64,000 bases of DNA. Source: Salinivirgaceae bacterium (GTDB lineage Bacteria; Bacteroidota; Bacteroidia; Bacteroidales; SZUA-534). Below the pieces are notes generated by a model that worked only from the letters and a program-made list of their open reading frames with translations, had not been told where the DNA came from and made no database searches. The stretch lies in the NCBI GenBank assembly GCA_017645945.1, contig JAGCNL010000036.1, positions 47,891-111,890 on the forward strand, written 5' to 3'. Position 1 is the first letter of the stretch. Every line of letters begins with the position of its first letter. Of this stretch, positions 55,482-64,000 are shown piece by piece. A program made the position numbers and the translations under genes.

Positions 55482-56069
55482 ATGGACAACTACGTTTACA
55501 TCGTGGCCGGATTGCCCGACTTGACTGCCAATTTCGGCAGTTCGCAGTTCTCGTATGCCGAGGTGCGTGAGTCGATTACTGACTTGCTCTCTGATGCTGA
55601 CTGCCAATTAGTTGCGTTGCTCGACGAGGGTTTCGACGAGACGGCGCTCAATGCTGATTTCTATGGTCGCACGGCAAATTCCAAAAACCGCTTCATCCGC
55701 GAGTATTTCGATTTCGACGCACGGATGCGCAACCTTCAGGCCGAGTATGTGGCACGCGCCACTAACTCGCAGGCCGACAAGTATTTGGTTGAGTTGTCCG
55801 ATGCCGAATTCGACGATGAGAAACGAGTGCTTGAGGTTCTGGCCAACACTGATTTTCTTCAGCGCGAGCAACAGGCTGACATGCTTAAATGGAACAAAGC
55901 CAGCGAGATAGCGCAGATGGACTATTTCAATATGAATACCATTCTGGCTTTTCTGGTGAAGGCGCACATTGTGCAGCGCTGGGCACGGCTTGACCGAGAG
56001 GCTGGCGAGGCAATGTTCCGCAAGTTGCTCGGCGAGGTAAGGGGAACATTCAAAGGTGTGTCGGCTTGA
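55482..56069 (+). CDS. DUF2764 protein of the V-ATPase operon
   Basis: The 195-residue cytoplasmic protein (MDNYVYIVAGLPDLT) belongs to the DUF2764 family, found almost only in V-ATPase operons of Bacteroidota and some other bacteria. It is mostly helical, with an N-terminal NYVYIVAGLPDL segment and a C-terminal DYFNMNTILAFLVKAHIVQRWARLD, the latter recalling the repeated three-helix units of subunit C/d. Because no subunit C gene is in this operon, it probably fills that central-rotor-to-ring role; this is inference from place, size and helical content. It starts immediately after the subunit E stop and 35 bp before subunit A. Confidence 0.82.
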   Translation: MDNYVYIVAGLPDLTANFGSSQFSYAEVRESITDLLSDADCQLVALLDEGFDETALNADFYGRTANSKNRFIREYFDFDARMRNLQAEYVARATNSQADKYLVELSDAEFDDEKRVLEVLANTDFLQREQQADMLKWNKASEIAQMDYFNMNTILAFLVKAHIVQRWARLDREAGEAMFRKLLGEVRGTFKGVSA

Positions 56070-56104
56070 CCGAAAATAATTGAAAAACAAGAAATTATAA
56101 GATA

Positions 56105-57853
56105 ATGAAGACAACAGGAAAAGTAACGGGAATAATTTCCAATCTGGTTACGGTTGAGGTTGACGGCCCTGTGGCTCAAAACGAAATCTGCTTTGTCGAT
56201 TTGCACGGAACGCGCCTGATGGCTGAGGTCATCAAAGTGACGGGCAACACGGCATCGGTGCAGGTTTACGAGAGCACACGCGGAATGCGGGCAGGCGATA
56301 AAGTTGAGTTTCAAGGATATATGCTTGAGGCAACGCTTGGCCCGGGCTTGCTGTCGAGCAATTTCGACGGCTTGCAGAACAACCTTGCAACAATGGATGG
56401 CGTTTTTCTGAAAAGGGGCGAGTACACGCCTGCTCTCGATGAGTCTAAATTGTGGGAATTCAAACCTTTGGCCGAGGTTAGTCAGCAGGTTTCGGCTGCC
56501 GATTGGTTGGGCGAGGTGAAGGAGGGCTGGTTGCCGCATAAGATTATGGTGCCGTTCGCCTTCAAGGGCGTTTACACTGTGAAATCGGTGGCCAAAGCTG
56601 GCAGTTACAAGATTACCGACACTGTGGCCGTACTCACCAATGCCGATGGCGACGACATCAACGTCACGATGGTGCAACGCTGGCCTGTGAAGGTGGCCAT
56701 TGGCGCTTATGCCGACAAACCGCGCCCATACAAGGTGATGGAGACGGGCGTTCGTTGTATCGACACGCTGAATCCTATTGCAGAGGGCGGAACGGGCTTC
56801 ATTCCAGGGCCTTTCGGCTGCGGAAAAACGGTGCTTCAGCACGCACTGGCTGAGCAGGCTGACGCCGATGTTATCATTATGGCGGCTTGCGGCGAACGTG
56901 CCAACGAGGTGGTTGAGATTTTCACCGAGTTTCCCGAACTGAAGGACAAGCACACCGGCCGCAGCCTGATGGAGCGCACCATCATCATCTGCAACACATC
57001 GAATATGCCCGTTGCGGCCCGCGAGGCGTCGGTTTACACAGCGATGACGCTGGCTGAATACTACCGTTCGATGGGTTTGAAAGTGCTGCTTCTGGCCGAC
57101 TCAACATCGCGCTGGGCACAGGCTTTGCGCGAGATGAGCAACCGACTTGAGGAGTTGCCTGGACAGGATGGTTTCCCAGTCGATTTGTCGTCGGTCATCA
57201 CAAGTTTCTACGCCCGCGCTGGATTCGTCAGGCTGAACAACGGCGCCACGGGCTCAATCACCTTCATCGGAACGGTGTCGCCCGCAGGCGGAAACCTGAA
57301 GGAACCCGTCACCGAATCGACAAAGAAGGCGGCACGCTGCTTCTACGGCCTTTCGCAGAACCGCGCCGACAAGAAACGCTATCCCGCAGTTGACCCTGTG
57401 GATTCGTATTCAAAATATCTGGAATACCCCGAAATTATTGAGTATCTTGACAATAGAGTCGAAAAAGGATGGGCCGACAAGGTCATCAAAACCAAATACA
57501 TCATCCGCCGCGGCAAAGAGGCCTTCGAGCAGATTAACATTTTGGGCGACGACGGCGTGCCAATCGCCTATCACGAGCAGTATTGGAAGTCGGAACTGGT
57601 GGATTTCATCATTCTTCAGCAGGACGCGTTCGACGAGATTGACAGTTCGACACCGCTTGAGCGTCAGCAGTTTATGCTGAACACCGTCATCGACATTTGC
57701 GACCACAAGTTTAATTTCGGCAATTTTGAGGAGTGCGCCACATTCTTCAAGGGGCTCATCAACATTTGCCGACAGATGAATTATTCGGAGTACAAGTCGG
57801 AGCAGTTCGACAAATACTACAGTCAGTTAAGGAAGGAGTTAGAAAATGAGTGA
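56105..57853 (+). CDS. V-type ATP synthase subunit A (catalytic)
   Basis: The 582-residue product is the catalytic subunit of the V1 head. The P-loop is GPFGCGKT at 235-242 with Lys241; ACGERANEVVEIFTEFPEL follows near 259-277 with the catalytic Glu in GERANE, and LLADSTSRWAQALREMSNRLEELPGQDGFP near 329-358 is the family signature. The V-type non-homologous insert lies between the N-terminal barrel and the P-loop (LWEFKPLAEV region). Subunits A and B alternate in a ring of six. Its last codons overlap the start of subunit B by 8 bp, so translation is coupled. Confidence 0.97.
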   Translation: MKTTGKVTGIISNLVTVEVDGPVAQNEICFVDLHGTRLMAEVIKVTGNTASVQVYESTRGMRAGDKVEFQGYMLEATLGPGLLSSNFDGLQNNLATMDGVFLKRGEYTPALDESKLWEFKPLAEVSQQVSAADWLGEVKEGWLPHKIMVPFAFKGVYTVKSVAKAGSYKITDTVAVLTNADGDDINVTMVQRWPVKVAIGAYADKPRPYKVMETGVRCIDTLNPIAEGGTGFIPGPFGCGKTVLQHALAEQADADVIIMAACGERANEVVEIFTEFPELKDKHTGRSLMERTIIICNTSNMPVAAREASVYTAMTLAEYYRSMGLKVLLLADSTSRWAQALREMSNRLEELPGQDGFPVDLSSVITSFYARAGFVRLNNGATGSITFIGTVSPAGGNLKEPVTESTKKAARCFYGLSQNRADKKRYPAVDPVDSYSKYLEYPEIIEYLDNRVEKGWADKVIKTKYIIRRGKEAFEQINILGDDGVPIAYHEQYWKSELVDFIILQQDAFDEIDSSTPLERQQFMLNTVIDICDHKFNFGNFEECATFFKGLINICRQMNYSEYKSEQFDKYYSQLRKELENE

Positions 57854-59168
57854 GAAAGCATTTCAGCGGATATACACGCACCTGACGGCCATTACCAAGG
57901 CCACAGTGACGCTTGAGGCCGACGGCGTGACGGCTGACGAACTGGCGCTTGTGGCTGGGCGTCTGGCGCAGGTTGTGAAGATAAAAGGCCGCAGCATAAC
58001 GCTGCAAGTGTTTGGCGGAACGGAAGATATACCCACCAACGCCGAGGTTACGTTCTTTGGCGAGCCGCCCGCACTCAACGTGAGCGACGACCTTGCGGGA
58101 CGCTTTTTCAACGCTTACGGCGAGCCGATTGACGGCGGCCCAGCCGTTGAGGGCGAGAAAAGGCAGATTGGTGGTCCGTCGGTGAACCCATTCCGCCGCC
58201 GCCAGCCTTCGCAACTCATCCCCACGGGCATTGCGGGCATCGACCTGAACAACACGCTCGTGTCGGGCCAGAAGATTCCGTTCTTCGCTGACCCCGACCA
58301 GCCTTACAACCAGGTTATGAGTATGGTGGCTCTGCGCGCCGATGTCGATAAGATTATCCTTGGCGGGATGGGCCTGACCAACGACGATTATCTCTTTTTC
58401 AAGAACGAATTTGAGAGCGCTGGCGCCCTGCACAAGATTATCAGTTTTGTGAACACCACCGACCAGCCGCCTGTCGAGCGCCTTCTGATTCCCGATATGG
58501 CGCTGACGGCTGCCGAGTATTTTGCCGTTGATAAGAACGAGAAAGTGCTTGTGCTTCTGACAGATATGACGCTTTACGCCGATGCGTTGAGCATTGTGAG
58601 CAACCGTATGGACCAGATTCCGTCGAAGGATTCGATGCCAGGCTCGCTCTATTCAGATTTGGCGAAAATCTACGAGAAAGCCGTACAACTGCCTGATGGA
58701 GGCTCAATTACAATTATCGCCGTCACCACTCTGAACGATGGCGACATCACTCACGCAATTCCTGATAATACGGGTTATATCACTGAAGGTCAGTTGTTTT
58801 TGCGTTCCGACCCCGACTCGGGCAAGGTGATAGTGGACCCGTTCCGTTCGCTTTCGCGACTTAAACAGTTGGTACAGAACAAGGTAACTCGCGAGGACCA
58901 CAGCGCCGTGATGAACACATCGGTGCGCCTTTACGCCGACGCCGCCAACGCCAAAACCAAGTTGGAGAACGGTTTCGACCTGAACGACTACGACCAGCGC
59001 TGCCTGAATTACGCCCGCGAGTACGCCACGCGCCTTCTGGCCATCGATGTCAACATCGGCATTACCGAGATGCTCGACACCGCGTGGGAACTGTTCGGCA
59101 AATACTTTACAAAGGCCGAAACTGGTCTGAAAGACAAACTGATAGAGAAATATTGGAAAGGAAATTAA
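57846..59168 (+). CDS. V-type ATP synthase subunit B
   Basis: The 440-residue non-catalytic head subunit begins MSEKAFQRIYTHLTAI. As expected it has no P-loop; the corresponding segment reads VSGQKIPFFADPDQPYNQ. Other family marks are GRFFNAYGEPIDGGP near 85-99, NPFRRRQPSQLIPTGIAGID near 115-134, LTDMTLYADALSIVSNRMDQIPSKDSMPGSLYSDLAKIYEKA near 239-280 and the PDNTGYITEGQLF segment near 309-321. Length is slightly shorter than archaeal subunit B (about 460). It follows subunit A with an 8-bp overlap and is 6 bp before subunit D. Confidence 0.96.
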   Translation: MSEKAFQRIYTHLTAITKATVTLEADGVTADELALVAGRLAQVVKIKGRSITLQVFGGTEDIPTNAEVTFFGEPPALNVSDDLAGRFFNAYGEPIDGGPAVEGEKRQIGGPSVNPFRRRQPSQLIPTGIAGIDLNNTLVSGQKIPFFADPDQPYNQVMSMVALRADVDKIILGGMGLTNDDYLFFKNEFESAGALHKIISFVNTTDQPPVERLLIPDMALTAAEYFAVDKNEKVLVLLTDMTLYADALSIVSNRMDQIPSKDSMPGSLYSDLAKIYEKAVQLPDGGSITIIAVTTLNDGDITHAIPDNTGYITEGQLFLRSDPDSGKVIVDPFRSLSRLKQLVQNKVTREDHSAVMNTSVRLYADAANAKTKLENGFDLNDYDQRCLNYAREYATRLLAIDVNIGITEMLDTAWELFGKYFTKAETGLKDKLIEKYWKGN

Positions 59169-59174
59169 CGCGCT

Positions 59175-59783
59175 ATGGCCATCAAGTTCCAATATAACAA
59201 GACGTCGCTCAACGAACTCAACAAGCAGTTAAAGATGCGCACCCGCGCCCTTCCGACGCTGAAAAGCAAGGAATCGGCGCTGCGAATGGAGGTGAAGCGG
59301 GCCAAACAGCGGTCCGACGCGCTGGCGCAACAACTTGAAAATGAGTTCCGTTCGTACGACTATATGGCGCAACTATGGAACGAGTTTGAGCCAGGGCTGA
59401 TTTCGGTGTCCGATGTCCGTCTGCGCACCGTGAAGATTGCAGGTGTGGCCACGCCCGCGCTCGACGAGGTGCTTTTCGACGTGAAGGAAATCAATCTTTT
59501 CGCCAAGCCGATGTGGTATGCCGATGGTGTGCGGATTCTGAAAAACCTGGCGCAAATCGGCATAGAATCAGAGATTTACACCGAAGTGAGCCGCATTCTG
59601 GACTACAACCGCAAAAAGACGACGCAGAAGGTGAACCTGTACGAGAAGGTGCAGATTCCAGGCTACAACGAGGCCATACGTAAGATAAAACGCTTTATGG
59701 AGGACGAGGAGAATCTGTCGAAAGCATCGCAGAAGATTGTGAAAAACAAACATTTAGCAGAGGAGGCGGAAGATGGTAACTGA
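59175..59783 (+). CDS. V-type ATP synthase subunit D
   Basis: The 202-residue product forms the central rotor shaft. It has the typical pair of long helices: an N-terminal one with SLNELNKQLKMRTRALPTLKSKESALRMEVKRA, and a C-terminal one from about 140 with NRKKTTQKVNLYEKVQIPGYNEAIRKIKRFMEDEE. A short region between (about 70-135) would be the globular middle. No subunit F, its usual partner, is encoded in the operon. Its end overlaps the start of subunit I by 11 bp. Confidence 0.92.
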   Translation: MAIKFQYNKTSLNELNKQLKMRTRALPTLKSKESALRMEVKRAKQRSDALAQQLENEFRSYDYMAQLWNEFEPGLISVSDVRLRTVKIAGVATPALDEVLFDVKEINLFAKPMWYADGVRILKNLAQIGIESEIYTEVSRILDYNRKKTTQKVNLYEKVQIPGYNEAIRKIKRFMEDEENLSKASQKIVKNKHLAEEAEDGN

Positions 59784-61560
59784 AATGACCAAATATAACT
59801 TCGTGCTTTTGAGCGGCGATGCCGACGATTTTCTGCGCACACTGCAAAAGGTTGGCGTTGTGGATATTACGCGCTCGCAAGTGCCTGTCGACGAGGAGTC
59901 GGAGGCGGTGTCGGCACGGCTTGAGCAACTGCAAAAGGCGCTCAATGTGCTGAAGCAGATTCCCGCTGCAACTGCTGCCGCTGCCAAAACCGACGATGCG
60001 GCTGCCGACATAATCGGCACTGCGGCTGAACGCGAGCGCATTGCGCAGCAACTGGCGGCTGTTGAGGCCGAAATTGCCTACCTTGCGCCGTGGGGCGACT
60101 ACAAACCCGAAGACATTCAGCGGCTTGAGGCTGCTGGCCTGAAATTGCATTTCTACAAGGTTGCCCGCAAAGCCTTCTGCGAGGAGTGGAGCGAACAGTA
60201 TGCGCTCACCACCATTGCTTCCGATGACAACTTTGTTTATTTTGTAACTGTCTCTGATACAGACGAATACAATTTTCCTGCAAAGGAATTACCAAAGCCA
60301 GAGCGCCCGATTGGAGCGGCGCAAGCCGAGGCCGAGAAACTGCGCCAGTCAATAGCGGCGTGCGATGCGCGGCTTGGCGGTTTGAAAAGCCTTGAACCGA
60401 CTGTCCGTCAGGAACTTGACGAGTGCCGCATCCGTCTCGACCGCCAACTGGCAAACGCTTCGGCCGAGAAGGCTGCCGACGATTATCTGTCGGTGTTTGA
60501 AGGATTTGCGCCTAAAGAGAACGAGTCGGCGCTGCTTCAATTGCTCGACTCGTCGAACGTCTGCTATTTCACCGAGGCGGCTCAAGAAGCAGATAATCCG
60601 CCTATCAAACTGAAAAACAATAGGTTCGTGTCGATGTTCGAATTGCTGACCGATATGTACGGCCGCCCGAAATACTCGGAATTCGACCCAACAGTCTGGA
60701 TTTCAATATTTTTTATGCTGTTCTTCGCCTTCTGTATGGGCGATGCGGGTTATGGCCTGATACTCGCGCTTTTAGGCTTCGGCTTGAAGGGCAAATTGCC
60801 GAAAATAGCGCCACTGGTGGTGACTTTAGGCGTGGCTACAACGGTTATCGGACTGCTGTTCCACACCTTCTTCTCAACCGATATGCTCACTTGGCAGTGC
60901 CTTCCCGATGCGGTCAAGCGGCTGATGCTGCCGTCGCAAATTGCTGGTTATGACGGCACTATGATTATGGCCATTGCTGTTGGCGTGGTGCATCTTTGCC
61001 TGGCAATGATTATTAAAACGTGGCAGGCCACCAAGCACAGCGGTCTGAACTCGCTCGGCACCTGGGGCTGGACGCTGCTCATTGTGGGCGGCGTGGTGGT
61101 TGGCGGAATGGCGCTCGCGGGCGCAATCGACGCTGCCGTTACAAAGGTGATAATCATTGTGTTAGGTGTGGTTTCGGCATTGGGAATCTTCTTCCTGAAC
61201 GACCTTCACCGCAATCCGCTGGCGAACTTCGGCGTCGGATTGTGGAACACATATAACACCGCTACAGGCTTGCTCGGCGATGTGTTGAGTTACCTGCGCC
61301 TTTATGCGCTCGGCTTGGCTGGCACAAAACTTGGTGAAGCGTTCAATGCTATTGGCACACAGGCACTTGGCGATGGTGGAGTAGGGTGGATTTTCTTCAT
61401 CCTGATTGTGATTGTTGGTCACACGCTGAACCTTGCAATGTGTGTGCTTGGCGCGTTTGTCCACCCGCTGCGACTCAATTTCCTCGAGTTTTTCAAAAAT
61501 TCAGGCTATGAGGGTACAGGGCGGCGTTATAATCCTTTGACAGAGAATGTTAACAATTAA
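59773..61560 (+). CDS. V-type ATP synthase subunit I (subunit a)
   Basis: The 595-residue protein is the membrane stator that carries the ion half-channels. The first 310 residues or so are cytoplasmic, with coiled-coil stretches (LEQLQKALNVLKQI and RERIAQQLAAVEAEIAYL). About seven membrane helices fill the rest. The essential arginine is Arg509 in SYLRLYALGLAGTKLGEAFN, the hallmark of the family. FMLFFAFCMGDAGYGLILALLGFGLKG near 315-342 is the first transmembrane signature. It is followed 12 bp later by the proteolipid ring subunit K. Confidence 0.95.
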   Translation: MVTEMTKYNFVLLSGDADDFLRTLQKVGVVDITRSQVPVDEESEAVSARLEQLQKALNVLKQIPAATAAAAKTDDAAADIIGTAAERERIAQQLAAVEAEIAYLAPWGDYKPEDIQRLEAAGLKLHFYKVARKAFCEEWSEQYALTTIASDDNFVYFVTVSDTDEYNFPAKELPKPERPIGAAQAEAEKLRQSIAACDARLGGLKSLEPTVRQELDECRIRLDRQLANASAEKAADDYLSVFEGFAPKENESALLQLLDSSNVCYFTEAAQEADNPPIKLKNNRFVSMFELLTDMYGRPKYSEFDPTVWISIFFMLFFAFCMGDAGYGLILALLGFGLKGKLPKIAPLVVTLGVATTVIGLLFHTFFSTDMLTWQCLPDAVKRLMLPSQIAGYDGTMIMAIAVGVVHLCLAMIIKTWQATKHSGLNSLGTWGWTLLIVGGVVVGGMALAGAIDAAVTKVIIIVLGVVSALGIFFLNDLHRNPLANFGVGLWNTYNTATGLLGDVLSYLRLYALGLAGTKLGEAFNAIGTQALGDGGVGWIFFILIVIVGHTLNLAMCVLGAFVHPLRLNFLEFFKNSGYEGTGRRYNPLTENVNN

Positions 61561-62001
<441 letters not shown>

Positions 62002-62050
62002 TGCGTTTATTTCGGTTTTAATCGGGAAAAACGGTTAGATATTAAAACGT

Positions 62051-62086
62051 GAAGGGGCGAATAACATTCGCCCCTTCGTTTTTTTT
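62051..62086 (+). terminator. Intrinsic terminator of the V-ATPase operon
   Basis: A perfect 12-bp stem (GAAGGGGCGAAT at 62051-62062 and ATTCGCCCCTTC at 62066-62077) with a 3-nt loop is followed by GTTTTTTTTCTC. It separates the operon from the beta-galactosidase gene. Confidence 0.9.
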
Positions 62087-62144
62087 CTCTGTATCGTTCA
62101 ATTTTACAAAAGTATTTTTTACTTTTATCGTCAAATAAACATAA

Positions 62145-64000
<1,856 letters not shown>

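Noticed and set aside
55922..56953. Open frame of 343 codons on the minus strand
   Set aside because: It is antisense to DUF2764 and subunit A of the V-ATPase and rich in His, Arg and Leu, as expected for a reverse frame of a G/C-rich gene.

Overview
The window reads as chromosome of a Bacteroidales bacterium (Bacteroidota), probably from a gut or rumen community. The evidence is a TonB receptor operon with a DUF4249 lipoprotein, a giant BspA-like surface protein ending in a T9SS-type tail, an operon for a short bacterial V-type ATPase, a SiaB/SiaC pair, a fused ResB-CcsA cytochrome c synthase, and many starts preceded by the Bacteroidales -7 element TAnnTTTG with little Shine-Dalgarno signal. 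I cannot name a genus. I saw no rRNA, tRNA, CRISPR array, transposase or phage structural gene.

1-5.1 kb (minus strand): housekeeping genes purB (cut by the window edge), fabD, folE and clpB. 5.3-12.3 kb: a secreted CapA-like protein (minus), then on the plus strand a membrane-anchored M23 peptidase and a three-gene cluster of lipoprotein, small secreted protein and a 1016-residue ABC transporter with a TerB-like N-terminus. 12.5-18 kb (minus): SiaC and SiaB, leuD and leuC, then xseA with an overlapping lipoprotein gene. 18-25.6 kb: a YfcE-type phosphoesterase, a DEAD-box RNA helicase with a DbpA-type tail, a fused acyl-adenylating/ACP/PlsC enzyme, and the ResB-CcsA fusion.

25.9-33.2 kb is an envelope-decoration region: a GtrA/GtrB/GT-C-like cassette behind a well-matched promoter, converging on an LTA-synthase-like phosphotransferase gene, then galM. 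33.3-47.8 kb (plus) is the accessory part: an AT-rich secreted orphan, a four-gene operon (TonB receptor, DUF4249 lipoprotein, an MG2 protein with a plug-like segment but no barrel, and an unknown secreted protein) and a 2503-residue BspA-type LRR protein with InlB-type repeats and a recent internal duplication of about 600 bp.

47.9-53.3 kb (minus): ligA, a small four-helix-bundle gene bracketed by short inverted repeats, and a hybrid sensor kinase with a periplasmic solute-binding-like sensor and degenerate ATP-binding motifs. 53.5-62 kb (plus): a two-domain Rid protein and the operon for V-ATPase subunits E-DUF2764-A-B-D-I-K, whose K subunit keeps the full sodium-ligand pattern. The window ends inside a secreted GH2 beta-galactosidase gene.

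The best candidates for new biology are the TonB/DUF4249/MG2-plug operon, the TerB-ABC trio, the four-helix gene with inverted repeats, the sensor kinase with eroded ATP-binding motifs, and the orphan SiaB/SiaC switch. Function in all of these is inferred from sequence alone.
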